Assembly: GCA_029239975.1 (NCBI GenBank)
Contig: JARBTX010000009.1
Location: 1 to 64,000, forward strand
Reading direction: 5' to 3'
Length of the DNA: 64,000 nt
Source: Anaerocolumna sp.
GTDB taxonomy: Bacteria > Bacillota > Clostridia > Lachnospirales > Lachnospiraceae
Both the position numbers and the translations under genes were made by a program. This document shows positions 8,818 to 17,971 of the stretch, in pieces (position 1 is the stretch's first letter; each line of letters starts with the position of its first letter). Below the pieces are notes generated by a model that ran no database searches, was not told the origin of the DNA, and saw only the letters and a program-made list of their open reading frames with translations.

Positions 8818-9813
8818 CTACTTATTTACTGGAAATACACGCTCGTACCATAACTTAAATATATTAATTCTAAAATCAAAATATCCATCGTTATACCAAC
8901 TACAACCAGCGTTTTTTTCGATAACGTCAGCGTGAAGCCCCATCAACCATAAATCTCGTAATGCCCCAAACGCATGGATTGCTAATAATTCATGCTCACT
9001 TAATTGTCTAACTGAATTATATCCTTCTAAAAAAGCTTTCCAAGGTTCTTTTTCAATATAAGTTTCATCACCAGCTGTTTCATTCCAAGCATAAACACAA
9101 ATATCATAAGCACGCCAACCATAACCCATACAGTCAAAGTCAAATACCATAGGTTCATCTTCGTTAAAGAATACATTTCCACCATGTATATCCCCATGGC
9201 AATATCCATAGTATGGCTTTTCATAACCGATTTGTTCAACAAACTTGCTCAGTTTATCTGTAGCATCTTTTAAAAAATCATAATCCACTTTTCTATGTTC
9301 TAAATACGGTTTTACCTTTTCTAATGGATTATACGCTAATTGCATTAAGTCAATTGGTGTACGACTTACTTTAAAATTCTTTTCATCAGAAACAACATGA
9401 ATCTGTGCAAGCATTCTTCCAAGGTTATAGTGTTTCTTTACATTGTCTTCTGAAGGTTTGTTTTTCGCTTCATTAAAAAGAATTGCATAACGGACACCTT
9501 CAAAAGCATTTATCTCCCATATATAGGTACCATCTTTACAACACACTGGTGCTGCAGCTCTGATGCCATTTTCGCACAATGTATTAATTATTAATACTTC
9601 CTCTACATAATCAATCTTGCTGTATTTACCTGCTTGAGTAATCCTAAGATAAAACGTATCTTCATCTGTTTTTATTATGTATATATCATTTATCCCACTG
9701 TCAAATAAACGACAGCTTAAATTCTCTGCTAATTCATATCTTTTTAATAATTCTTCTTTTAATGCATCTGGGCTCAATTGGGAATATCGAACCGGAAAAT
9801 ATGTATTGTTCAT
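8818..9813 (-). CDS. APH-type phosphotransferase
   Basis: 331 aa with a complete aminoglycoside-phosphotransferase/homoserine-kinase-like C-lobe. The Brenner motif YCHGDIHGGN (~203-212) has catalytic Asp and metal-binding Asn, and VFDFDCMGYGW supplies the second metal Asp. FYLRIT in the N-lobe may contribute nucleotide binding. The substrate is unknown; homologues include sugar, homoserine and choline kinases as well as drug kinases. SD GGAGGT precedes the ATG. Confidence 0.8.
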   Translation of the reverse strand: MNNTYFPVRYSQLSPDALKEELLKRYELAENLSCRLFDSGINDIYIIKTDEDTFYLRITQAGKYSKIDYVEEVLIINTLCENGIRAAAPVCCKDGTYIWEINAFEGVRYAILFNEAKNKPSEDNVKKHYNLGRMLAQIHVVSDEKNFKVSRTPIDLMQLAYNPLEKVKPYLEHRKVDYDFLKDATDKLSKFVEQIGYEKPYYGYCHGDIHGGNVFFNEDEPMVFDFDCMGYGWRAYDICVYAWNETAGDETYIEKEPWKAFLEGYNSVRQLSEHELLAIHAFGALRDLWLMGLHADVIEKNAGCSWYNDGYFDFRINIFKLWYERVFPVNK

Positions 9814-9844
9814 AATACCTCCATTATATTTTTATTCTTTTCGA

Positions 9845-9938
9845 ATTTTATCTCGCATTTTATCTCGCTTTTATCTCTTATTTTATCTCTTATTTTATCT
9901 CTATTTTATCTATGATTTTATCTATGATTTTTCTTTGA
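9845..9938. repeat. 12-bp tandem repeat between two minus-strand genes
   Basis: About eight units of ATTTTATCTCGC / ATTTTATCTCTT / ATTTTATCTATG fill nearly the whole gap between the nucleotidyltransferase stop (9939) and the phosphotransferase start (9813). The array therefore forms most of the leader of the phosphotransferase gene and could vary in length by slippage. Confidence 0.8.
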
Positions 9939-11027
9939 TTAAATAAGTTGCTGCAAATAATCTTCACATAGTTCTTCAAATGTTTCATATCTTACAACTT
10001 TTCTTCCAACTTTGTTATACTCTTCTAAATATTCATCCATGATACGTAAAAATTCTTCCTTTAACATATCAAGATTGTAAGCATCAAAATATTGCATCAC
10101 ATCAAACTTTTTTGTACCAATCATTTCAGACATCGCATCAAGAAATCTTTGTGCTCCGAATGCCGCATGAAATGCATAGGATTTATCATTCGTATCAACA
10201 CTAGTTACTATTTTATTGCGGCAGTTACACCACAACTCTTCATAGGTTCCCTTTAGATTGTCATAAGTTGGAGTTGGATGTTTTACTAAATCAAGATCCA
10301 TTCTTTCATATAGGTTCGTTATACTTTTCAGCAAGTTGAAGGACTTATTTCGAATCTCATCAATCGTTTTGGCATCAATTATAGACATATACATTGTTTC
10401 AAAGTTGTCAGGTTTATATTGATAGTTAATAGCATCTTCTAGATACCGCTTAATACCTCGTTTGAAATAGGTATTATTTAAACTAGTTAGAGCATTGATA
10501 CAACAGTGTAGCAAATCACCAGAAGCAGTTCTAACCAAACCTATATCATCTGTTAACAAAGTATTCGTATAACTTTGCTTAGCCAAATCAATATGCTTTT
10601 TTGCTCTATCTAAACATTCCTTACCAATAGGCTTAGATAGGGAATCTAACGCTCGTTGCCTATAGGAATTAAACTTCTCAAGATCCTCTGGTTTTGCACA
10701 ATATAAAATCTTTAAATCTGTTAAGTGGGATATATAGGGACTTTCAAGATTGGCTGCTGCTTCAATTCTAGTCTCCCAAGGCGTACAATATATATCATAC
10801 CCAACATCACCTAAGATAAAGCAGTGTGATATCCCCCAACCTCGATCGGTATTATTAATAATAATTAAATCCAAATCACTTTTTTCATGAAAGTCATTGG
10901 TGCTAAAAGATCCTGTTATACCAATAATAGCAATATCATCTACAAAATCCCTTTTTATTCGTTCTATTACCATGTTTACTAATTTATCATTCTTTTCAAG
11001 TAATTGTTTTTTTACACTTTCATCCAT
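9939..11027 (-). CDS. Nucleotidyltransferase-fold protein
   Basis: 362 aa. The N-terminal NTase motif is TGSFSTNDFHEKSDLDL, i.e. GS followed by DxD near residues 40-56, as in minimal nucleotidyltransferases and kanamycin nucleotidyltransferase. The C-terminal ~220 residues are alpha-helical, as in substrate-binding/HEPN-like halves. It could modify a small molecule or RNA; the substrate is unresolved. SD AGGGG precedes the ATG. It lies between a methyltransferase and a phosphotransferase, an arrangement common in accessory modification gene groups. Confidence 0.75.
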   Translation of the reverse strand: MDESVKKQLLEKNDKLVNMVIERIKRDFVDDIAIIGITGSFSTNDFHEKSDLDLIIINNTDRGWGISHCFILGDVGYDIYCTPWETRIEAAANLESPYISHLTDLKILYCAKPEDLEKFNSYRQRALDSLSKPIGKECLDRAKKHIDLAKQSYTNTLLTDDIGLVRTASGDLLHCCINALTSLNNTYFKRGIKRYLEDAINYQYKPDNFETMYMSIIDAKTIDEIRNKSFNLLKSITNLYERMDLDLVKHPTPTYDNLKGTYEELWCNCRNKIVTSVDTNDKSYAFHAAFGAQRFLDAMSEMIGTKKFDVMQYFDAYNLDMLKEEFLRIMDEYLEEYNKVGRKVVRYETFEELCEDYLQQLI

Positions 11028-11095
11028 TCGATTAACCCCTTATTACTTATATTTTTAGGTAATTGTAAAACATCAAAGATGTCCTATTTTGACGA

Positions 11096-11974
11096 CTAAA
11101 CTTTTCGTAAGATATATGCCCTATATTCCATTCCAATTTCAATACCAAATCTATAGGCTATCTCTCCAAGCTCATTGTCTTGTGGTGTTAAAACTCTAGT
11201 TTCCTGTAATTTCTCATCTATAATTTTAAAGTTTGCCTTTTGGAATTTATCATGCCAGCTAAGTTCATTATCACGATACCAGCAATCCCTTCCCCATAAA
11301 TCGAATACTTCATGTATGGCTTTTCGGTCTTTCCAAGTATTTTCAATGGTAAATAGATATCCTCCTGGCTTTAAAACACGGTATGTTTCATTCACTCCCT
11401 TCATGCCGTCTTCACCAGGACATCGAATGGATGATAATCCAATGTAACTTGTTATAACATCTATTGAATTGGAATGAATCGGCATATTGGTAGTGTCAAA
11501 AGATGCAAAACTTATATTCTCTGTAGCATCCTTATCGCTTATAAATTTATTCCACTCTAAAACCACGGATGAACAAGCGTCCGTAGCTAAACAATTTACA
11601 TTTGGATTCATTGTTATAATATCTGGTAAAAGACCAAGTCCTGGACCACAAGATATCTCCATAATTGGTAAATTCAAAGTAGCAACTTGCTTGCATAACC
11701 ATGAATAAACATTATTAGACATATATTTATTACCTTTATTTTGCCATCGTCTTTTAAAGCGACCGCCTTCAACCCATGAATCAATATCATCCAGTGAAAA
11801 TTGATCACCTTCATTATCACTATTAAAATAAGGTATACCGTCAATTACCTTCCATTCATTAAGCATAGACCGTAAAATCCCTGTATCCCAATTACCATTC
11901 TTATATGTACCAAAGTATCTAAGATCCGAATGATTGACTGGATCTTTAAATAAGTTTTGAAAACATTTTTGCAT
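11096..11974 (-). CDS. Class I SAM-dependent methyltransferase
   Basis: 292 aa from the ATG preceded by GGGGGG four bases upstream; the longer form would start inside that SD region. Motif I is MEISCGPGLGLLPDI (~109-123), the acidic end of strand 2 is LATDACSS, and motif IV/post-I is ITSYIGLSSI. An N-terminal ~80-residue segment (YFGTYKNGNWDTGILRSM) precedes the Rossmann domain. The substrate is unknown. Confidence 0.8.
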   Translation of the reverse strand: MQKCFQNLFKDPVNHSDLRYFGTYKNGNWDTGILRSMLNEWKVIDGIPYFNSDNEGDQFSLDDIDSWVEGGRFKRRWQNKGNKYMSNNVYSWLCKQVATLNLPIMEISCGPGLGLLPDIITMNPNVNCLATDACSSVVLEWNKFISDKDATENISFASFDTTNMPIHSNSIDVITSYIGLSSIRCPGEDGMKGVNETYRVLKPGGYLFTIENTWKDRKAIHEVFDLWGRDCWYRDNELSWHDKFQKANFKIIDEKLQETRVLTPQDNELGEIAYRFGIEIGMEYRAYILRKV

Positions 11975-12156
11975 AATTCCCCCCATAAATAACAATAAAA
12001 TTGAATTGAATGTGTTTATTTAACTCAATTTTAATATTACACAATTGGCTCATATATATTTACTTATTCTAACATAACTCGAGTATATTTACTACCATAT
12101 TTTCCCTTTCCGTTAGTAACACCAAATTATAAAATAATTTCTCCTAAAATATTTTC

Positions 12157-12185
12157 TTGACTCTCATAACACTTTATGTTACTAT
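12157..12185 (+). promoter_or_regulatory. Promoter of the His-leader / hisS-like unit
   Basis: TTGACT, exactly 17 bp, TACTAT. A start site near 12192 would give a ~190-nt leader before the terminator end. This fits the leader-peptide attenuator downstream. Confidence 0.55.
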
Positions 12186-12219
12186 CACTAAAATAAATTT
12201 ACTAAAAGAGGTAACTAAC

Positions 12220-12255
12220 ATGTTTATATCAATTATCCATCATCACCATACTTAA
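12220..12255 (+). CDS. Putative histidine leader peptide (11 aa)
   Basis: ATG at 12220 with AGAGG eight bases upstream encodes MFISIIHHHHT then TAA: four consecutive His codons of eleven. It is followed by mutually exclusive stem-loops, an intrinsic terminator, and a histidyl-tRNA synthetase-like gene. This matches the classical his-operon leader-peptide arrangement. It is far too short to be found by ORF calling. Confidence 0.7.
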   Translation: MFISIIHHHHT

Positions 12256-12379
12256 AACGATTGTATTTTAGTGAACCATTCACGAGTACAGTCGTCTTTT
12301 GATGCGCTCGTGATGATAGATAATTGTTGTTAAAAATAATTATTGCCGTCCGAGTAGCATGCTTGGGCGGCTTTTTTTG
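12230..12379 (+). promoter_or_regulatory. Leader-peptide transcription attenuator (His)
   Basis: The His-codon segment 12230-12246 can pair with 12310-12326 (16 of 17 positions). A stem ACGATTGTA / TACAGTCGT and a CACGAG / CTCGTG pair lie between. ATGCGCTCG at 12302-12310 can pair with CGAGTAGCAT at 12351-12360, which is the 5' arm and loop of the terminator, giving a plausible antiterminator. Ribosome stalling at the His codons would change which pairing forms. The precise logic is inferred, not proven. Confidence 0.6.
12345..12378 (+). terminator. Attenuator terminator
   Basis: A ten-bp GC-rich stem GCCGTCCGAG / CTTGGGCGGC (two G-U pairs), directly followed by seven Ts: a textbook intrinsic terminator. 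It sits about 130 bases before the hisS-like start codon. Confidence 0.85.
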
Positions 12380-12508
12380 ATATGTGTCTAGCTGTGACTA
12401 AATTCTAATATCTATATCATTAATTTAACTAAATACATCTACATTCAATCACTTATTAAATTTGTGCCATCACTAATTCAAGGGTGTTTCGGCAATATGG
12501 AGGTTAAT

Positions 12509-13744
12509 ATGAAAACAACGACAGTAAAAGGAACAAGAGACTATCTACCAAATGAAATGGCAATTAGAGACTTTATGCAAGATAAAATATTAGAAGTTTA
12601 TCAAACAAATGGTTTTCAAAGAATTGCTACACCAATTTTAGAATCAAAAGAAAATCTTGACAAAAGCGAAGGTGGTGAAAATCTAAATCTAATCTTTCAT
12701 ATTCTAAAACGGGGTGATAAATTAAAAAGTGCTATTATGAAAGAACAGTTCGATGATCTAAGTGATATGGGACTTAGATATGATTTAACCTTACCTTTAA
12801 GTAGGTACTATGCTAACAACAAAGATAAACTAATACTACCAATGAAATGTATTCAAATAGATAAAGTATACCGTGCAGAACGGCCACAACGTGGACGTGA
12901 TCGAGAACTGGTTCAATGTGATATAGATATTATAGGATCGGACAGTATTAATAGTGAAATCGAATTAATTGACACAACTGCAAAGGCGCTCTTATCTGTT
13001 GGGATAAGTGACTTTACAGTAAAAATAAATGATAGACGTTTGTTAAAATCATTGTTATCAAAACTTGGAGTTAATGACTCCCAAATAGATAGTGTATGTA
13101 TATCCATTGACAAACTAGATAAAATTGGTATTGAGGGGCTTCTTAATGAGTTAATGGAGAAAGAGATTAATGAAGAAGTAATTATTAAAATCAAGGATCT
13201 ATTTATTAATAAAATAAATCTAAATACAATCTATGAATTAACTGGTGAAGAACAAATCATTGATGGGCTTAAAAAGATACTAGATACCGTCTCCATTGTT
13301 TCATCAGGTAAGTATGAAATTAAATTTGATTTCACTTTAGTTCGTGGTCAAGGATACTATACTGGAACCATATTTGAGATTGAAAGTAAAAAATTCGAGA
13401 GCTCAATCGGTGGTGGTGGACGATATGATAATCTGATTGGTAAATTTACTGGCGAACGAGTTCCTGCGGTTGGATTTTCTATCGGCTTTGAGCGGATTTA
13501 TACATTATTAATGGAAAATGGCTTTAAAATTCCTGATTCAAAAAGAAAGATTGCCATATTTTATAAGGATGAAGATTTCTTAAATGCTTATATGGAAGCA
13601 GAAAAATATCGTAAGGAATATACGGTGACAGTCTATGAAATACCGAAAAAACTTGGTAAGTTTCTAGATAAATTATCTGAAAATGGTTTTTACGGGTTTT
13701 TCATATATGGGAAGGATAATGAAATTAAAAAAGTCAATTGCTAG
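12509..13744 (+). CDS. hisS: Histidyl-tRNA synthetase-like protein
   Basis: 411 aa from the ATG with GGAGG at 12499-12503; a longer ORF start at 12464 lacks an SD. Class II synthetase core: VKGTRDYLP at the N-terminus, motif 2 VYRAERPQRGRDRELVQCD, the HisA signature LVRGQGYYTGTIFEI, and GGGGRYDNLIG. The QCDIDIIG and GQGYYTG wording is closer to archaeal/eukaryotic-like HisRS than to the usual bacterial LVRGLDYYTRT. The C-terminal anticodon-binding domain is short (~80 residues). It may be a second, starvation-controlled HisRS rather than the housekeeping enzyme. A HisZ-type ATP-PRT subunit is less likely because the catalytic motifs are intact. Confidence 0.85.
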   Translation: MKTTTVKGTRDYLPNEMAIRDFMQDKILEVYQTNGFQRIATPILESKENLDKSEGGENLNLIFHILKRGDKLKSAIMKEQFDDLSDMGLRYDLTLPLSRYYANNKDKLILPMKCIQIDKVYRAERPQRGRDRELVQCDIDIIGSDSINSEIELIDTTAKALLSVGISDFTVKINDRRLLKSLLSKLGVNDSQIDSVCISIDKLDKIGIEGLLNELMEKEINEEVIIKIKDLFINKINLNTIYELTGEEQIIDGLKKILDTVSIVSSGKYEIKFDFTLVRGQGYYTGTIFEIESKKFESSIGGGGRYDNLIGKFTGERVPAVGFSIGFERIYTLLMENGFKIPDSKRKIAIFYKDEDFLNAYMEAEKYRKEYTVTVYEIPKKLGKFLDKLSENGFYGFFIYGKDNEIKKVNC

Positions 13745-13760
13745 ATATATGGTTTATTTA

Positions 13761-13806
13761 AAAAGGGTATCCAAAAGTTTAAAACACTTTTAAGGATACC
13801 CTTTTT
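13761..13806. terminator. Bidirectional terminator
   Basis: AAAAGGGTATCC and GGATACCCTTTT pair perfectly over 12 bp, with an inner AAAAGTTT / AACACTTTT loop. Flanking A and T runs suit both the hisS-like gene and the convergent ASCH gene. Confidence 0.8.
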
Positions 13807-13856
13807 AACTATAAACATTAAATTATTATATCTTTAAGTTTAGATTTGCTTGTCTA

Positions 13857-14333
13857 TTAATCAATCTTATAAACAACTTCAAAATCTTCAAATACAACCG
13901 GCATTTCGAAACTAAATTCATATCCTAGTGATGTTCCTTCACTAGTGAAAAACCTAACATGCCCTGCACGCCAAGATTCCAAATTATCATCTTCACCTTC
14001 ACGCTTACATATATCAAACGTAATATCATCAAATGGAACTATGGTTATGGCAGTTGTTTCAATCACACATCGTGGTATTCCTTCCCAGTCAGTAACAATA
14101 CTGAAATCACCAACCTTTGGTATATTTATACCTTGTAATTCAAAACTCCACAAACTACTAGCAGTTGCTCTTTTTTGTCCAATTAACACTAATTGCAATA
14201 ATTCATTCGCCCACTTTTCAGTTAAGTCAAAATGAAATACATCCATATACGTGGTTGTTTCAGGCTTACCTGTTGTAGCTAAAAATTCTTTCCAAAAGGC
14301 ATCTATTTTTTCTTTTGAAAATTTACTATCCAT
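13857..14333 (-). CDS. ASCH domain protein
   Basis: 158 aa, full-length member of the ASCH (PUA-like, former DUF984) family. GQKRATASSLW (~52-62) is the characteristic G-x-K-x-x-T segment, and PKVGDFSIVTDWEGIPRCVIE follows as strands of the beta-barrel. ASCH proteins bind RNA or nucleosides, and some have amidohydrolase activity on acetylcytidine. The biochemical role here is open. SD AGGAGA precedes the ATG. Confidence 0.8.
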   Translation of the reverse strand: MDSKFSKEKIDAFWKEFLATTGKPETTTYMDVFHFDLTEKWANELLQLVLIGQKRATASSLWSFELQGINIPKVGDFSIVTDWEGIPRCVIETTAITIVPFDDITFDICKREGEDDNLESWRAGHVRFFTSEGTSLGYEFSFEMPVVFEDFEVVYKID

Positions 14334-14445
14334 TTCTGTACTCTCCTAATCTTCTATCATATACAAAACATAGTAACAAATCTTAAATCCTTATTATTCT
14401 TTTAGATTTGTTTCACGTTTGCTTATCTACAAAATAATATAACAG

Positions 14446-14530
14446 TAAAAAACGGCCTTTACAAATTATCATATCTATAGATACTGCAATAATTATCTAT
14501 AACCAACCACTTGTAAAAGCCATTCTTTTA
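14446..14530 (-). terminator. Terminator of the hypA-hypB unit
   Basis: On the minus strand, CTTGTAAA-type arms pair with TTTACAAA arms (GGCTTTTACAAG versus TTTGTAAAGGCC), with an inner ATCTATAGAT palindrome. TTTTTTAC follows directly. It lies just after the hypA stop. Confidence 0.6.
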
Positions 14531-14535
14531 TTTAC

Positions 14536-14877
14536 TTAATAACACTCGATTTCCTTTATATAAAACTCTTTACCACTTAATAACTCCATATTCTTACTAC
14601 TGCATGATGGGCATATTCCTTTTGAACTGACAATATGATAAACCTTATTACAATCTTTACATAAGCCATTGGCAGGTAGTAGTTCGATTTTTAATTCGGA
14701 ACCTTCTAATATGGTTCCTTCTACTGCTCCAGGGTAAAGTGTTTTCATATATTTTGGTATCATGGAAGAGAGTTCCCCTATTTGTAAAACTAGAGATTCA
14801 ACTTTTTCTACGTCGTTCTCTTTTGCAAATCTCTCTACACTTTTCACTACTTCAATTAGAACTCCAATCTCATGCAT
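14536..14877 (-). CDS. hypA: HypA-like nickel metallochaperone
   Basis: 113 aa, the usual HypA length. It starts MHE, whose His2 and Glu3 form the Ni(II) site, and has two CxxC zinc motifs (CKDCN and CPSCSS). It delivers nickel to [NiFe] hydrogenase or to other Ni enzymes together with HypB. Here it is the last gene of a unit with an Fe-S/flavin oxidoreductase, HypB and a membrane protein. No hydrogenase subunit, hypC-F or Ni-enzyme structural gene lies in the window. SD GGAG precedes the ATG. Confidence 0.9.
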   Translation of the reverse strand: MHEIGVLIEVVKSVERFAKENDVEKVESLVLQIGELSSMIPKYMKTLYPGAVEGTILEGSELKIELLPANGLCKDCNKVYHIVSSKGICPSCSSKNMELLSGKEFYIKEIECY

Positions 14878-15015
14878 CTCTACTCCTCAGTTCTGTGATG
14901 AACAACCATCTCAAGTTGTGTTTTTAAAGACATAAACTTATCTGCATTTGTTCAACTCATCTTTATTTACTTAATTATATTACAAACATCTAGCACTCAC
15001 GTTACCTTAAAACTA

Positions 15016-17697
15016 CTATTCCTTAACAAACATATTAATTGCTTTCTTCACCGCAATTTTACCTTTACGCTTTATAACTTGTTTTAAAACTACAGGTTTT
15101 AGGTTTTCAAAAGCAACACCTTCACCATTATATTTACGTATTAATGAAATAGCATCAAACTTACACTTCATAGAACAAGCACCACAACCAACGCATTGAT
15201 ATTCATCAACAACCGTAGCACCACAACTTAAACATCTCTCTGTTTCTTTCTTAATCTGGTCTTCTGTAAATGTAGTACGTAAATCTTTAAACGTTTCTCT
15301 TGATTTTGCACCATCTACATGGCTAGCACTTTGTCTCGGTTGATTATCATATCCTTCTAAACTTAAGTTTTGTTTATCAAGAGCATGATACTCTCTTCTA
15401 TCACGACCAATGATTAAACTCTGACCTGGTTGCACATAACGGTGGATTGAAATTGCCCCTTGCTTACCTGCTGCAATGGCATCAATTGCAAATCTTGGCC
15501 CTGTAAATACGTCTCCACCTACAAATACATCTGGTTCACTAGTTTGATAAGTAAAGGAATCTGCTTTAATTGTTTGATTTGGGTTATGCTCTATCTTGCT
15601 ATCTGCTAATAAATTGCCTAAATCAATACCTTGACCTACGGATAATATTACATTATCAGCTGGAACTAAAATGGTATCATTATCATCATACTTTGGAGCA
15701 AAACGACCTTGTTCATCTAATGTACTGATGCATTTCTTAAATTCAACACCAATGACTTTACCATTCTCTGTAACAATACGCTTAGGTCCCCAGGAGTTAT
15801 TTATTGCAATCTCTTCAGCAAGAGCTTCTTCTATTTCTTCTAGAAGTGCAGGCATTTGCTCACGACTTTCTAAACAATGCATAGTAACTTCGCTTGCGCC
15901 AACTCTTACTGCTGTTCTTGCGACATCAATGGCAACATTACCACCACCAATTACCACAGTTTTTCCTTCAAGAGTTTTTTGGTTACCTAAATTAACGTTA
16001 CGTAAGAAGTCAACACCAGTCATTACTCCTTCTGCGTCTTCCCCTTCTAAGCCAAGTTTTCTTCCTGCTTGTGCCCCGATTGCAAGATAAAATGCTTCGA
16101 ATCCTTGATTTCTTAACTCTTTTAGTGTTACGTCACTACCTACATTAACTCCGGTTTTGAATTCTACACCTAATTCTTTTAAGATTTCAATCTCCGCATT
16201 TACCACTTCTTTTTCTAATCGGAAAGATGGAATACCTAATGTTAGCATACCACCAAGTGCTTTTTGTTTTTCAAATACAGTTACTTTATAACCATCAAGA
16301 CTTAAGTAGAAAGCGCAGGATAATCCTGCAGGACCTGCACCAATCACAGCAATTTTATTGCCATACTCATGGCGTTTTTTTGGTATGTAACGATTCTCTT
16401 TATTCAAATCTTGTTCTGCAATGAACTTCTTGATTTCATCAATGGCAACTGGGCTATCAATATCACCTCTCGTACAAGCAGATTCACATTTTCTAGGACA
16501 GATACGACCACACACTGCTGGAAATGGATTTTCATGTTTGATTAATTCAAGCGCTTCTGTATATCTTCCTTGAGATGCTAATTTTATGTATCCCTGAATT
16601 GCGATGTGAGCTGGACATTCTGTTTTACAAGGACTTGTTCCTGTATCTACAACATCTTTTCGATTAATACGATAATCTGGATTCCATTTTTCTGGACCCC
16701 ACTCTGTATCACGTGGTGTTTCTGTTTTCTTTAATGGAATAGGCTTTACAGTGCAAAGTTTTTGACCAAGCTTTAATGCGTTTACTGGACAGGCTTCTAC
16801 ACATTCTCCACAAGCAACACATTTATCTTTATCCACATGAGATACGTAGTTGGAACGTACCATATCCACATTTTTAAACATAGAAGCTGTTCTTAAAGCA
16901 AGACAAGAACATCCGCAACAATTACAAATTGCATGAGTTTTACCAGAACCATCTAGATTCGGAATCTGGTGCATTAAACCATTCTCTTCTGCTCTTTTTA
17001 TTATTTCAAAAGCTTCTTCCCTTGTAATCTCACGACCTCTACCAGTACGAATATAATATTCTGCTGCATGACCCATTTGAATACACATATCTTCTGCAAG
17101 ATGCCCGCAACCTTCACCCATAACTTTTCTAGCCGTACGGCAAGAGCAGTCGGATACGGAAAATATTTTATTATCATTTAGGTACTTTGATACTTCTTCA
17201 TAGGAAACTTTTCTCGTTTCACCATCGATAGCTTTTTCAATTGGAATTACACGCATTAAACCAACTCCAACTGGAAAAGCACCTGTTGTTCTAGGTCCTC
17301 TTACTCTTCCATACGCTTCAAAAGCTTCTGCAATTTGTGGATATTTCTTTACATTTTCCTTATGATTAACCATCATCTCCATGATGCCTGGAACCCAAGT
17401 ATCAAACCAATAAGTATCAACTCCATCGATTTCATTCACAAAGCAAACACCTGCATCCGCTAATTGCCAAAGTAATTTACTTGTTTCTTTTTCTGATTTC
17501 CCGCACAATGGAGCAAGTTCTTTTGCATTGGTTTTCTTACGAATCTCCATACATAATGCTACTTCTGCCATCTCTTCCGTTACAACAGGTTCAAGTATCA
17601 TGTACTCTGGATCCGTTGCTTTAATTTCATTTTTGGCACCACGTTTTTTTCTACTTATATGATTTGCTAAATCTAAAACTTTCTCTTTCACTGCCAT
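15016..17697 (-). CDS. Large Fe-S / FAD / NAD(P) oxidoreductase (GltD-like)
   Basis: 893 aa in four parts. (1) Residues ~1-290: helical/winged region plus Cys clusters SDCSCR, GCGH, CNCCGCSC. (2) Fer4 site CVACGECVEACP (~293-304). (3) GltD-like module: Fer4_20 cysteines (SPCKTECPAHIA, CGRICPRKCESACTRG), FAD motif IGAGPAGLSCA (~450) and NAD(P) motif VIGGGNVAIDVARTA (~582). (4) C-terminal CVGCGACSMKCKFD. This resembles NADPH:acceptor oxidoreductase subunits that move electrons between NAD(P)H and low-potential Fe-S partners. Position between hypB and hypA suggests a link to nickel-enzyme or redox metabolism, unproven. SD GGGGG precedes the ATG. Confidence 0.85.
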   Translation of the reverse strand: MAVKEKVLDLANHISRKKRGAKNEIKATDPEYMILEPVVTEEMAEVALCMEIRKKTNAKELAPLCGKSEKETSKLLWQLADAGVCFVNEIDGVDTYWFDTWVPGIMEMMVNHKENVKKYPQIAEAFEAYGRVRGPRTTGAFPVGVGLMRVIPIEKAIDGETRKVSYEEVSKYLNDNKIFSVSDCSCRTARKVMGEGCGHLAEDMCIQMGHAAEYYIRTGRGREITREEAFEIIKRAEENGLMHQIPNLDGSGKTHAICNCCGCSCLALRTASMFKNVDMVRSNYVSHVDKDKCVACGECVEACPVNALKLGQKLCTVKPIPLKKTETPRDTEWGPEKWNPDYRINRKDVVDTGTSPCKTECPAHIAIQGYIKLASQGRYTEALELIKHENPFPAVCGRICPRKCESACTRGDIDSPVAIDEIKKFIAEQDLNKENRYIPKKRHEYGNKIAVIGAGPAGLSCAFYLSLDGYKVTVFEKQKALGGMLTLGIPSFRLEKEVVNAEIEILKELGVEFKTGVNVGSDVTLKELRNQGFEAFYLAIGAQAGRKLGLEGEDAEGVMTGVDFLRNVNLGNQKTLEGKTVVIGGGNVAIDVARTAVRVGASEVTMHCLESREQMPALLEEIEEALAEEIAINNSWGPKRIVTENGKVIGVEFKKCISTLDEQGRFAPKYDDNDTILVPADNVILSVGQGIDLGNLLADSKIEHNPNQTIKADSFTYQTSEPDVFVGGDVFTGPRFAIDAIAAGKQGAISIHRYVQPGQSLIIGRDRREYHALDKQNLSLEGYDNQPRQSASHVDGAKSRETFKDLRTTFTEDQIKKETERCLSCGATVVDEYQCVGCGACSMKCKFDAISLIRKYNGEGVAFENLKPVVLKQVIKRKGKIAVKKAINMFVKE

Positions 17698-17739
17698 TCT
17701 TTATCCCCCGATAATGTTTAATTAAGATCGTATTGTATT

Positions 17740-17954
17740 GTCAAAAGCCCTCCTATAAACTTGATTATGTCAATTTGCACATATTCTCACTTTATTAAGA
17801 GTGATACAACAAGAATTTAGTAAGCAACAGTTATGATTTTCGTATTACGAACTTCATCTAGCGCGAGCGTGTTGCGAATTAACTTCTTGTTGCATCACTC
17901 ATCACAATCTACATTGTGCAAATTGACGTCTCGCATTTATGATGGGCTTTTGAC
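17740..17954. repeat. 215-bp imperfect palindrome between operon genes
   Basis: The ends GTCAAAAGCCC and GGGCTTTTGAC are perfect inverted repeats. Further matched blocks are GTCAATTTGCACA / TGTGCAAATTGAC and GTGATACAACAAGAA / TTCTTGTTGCATCAC, so the two halves are mirror images almost to the centre. It occupies nearly all of the hypB - oxidoreductase gap. No clear target-site duplication. It looks like a MITE or a very large RNA hairpin; its RNA would fold within the operon transcript and could set differential expression. Confidence 0.75.
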
Positions 17955-17971
17955 ACGTTAATCCTATATTT

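Noticed and set aside
12464..13744. HisZ (ATP-phosphoribosyltransferase regulatory subunit) as the identity of this gene
   Set aside because: HisRS signature motifs for histidine and ATP binding and part of an anticodon domain are present, and no hisG is adjacent.
15671..16090. 139-codon ORF opposite the oxidoreductase gene
   Set aside because: Antisense to conserved FAD and NAD(P) motifs; no SD; ordinary shadow frame.
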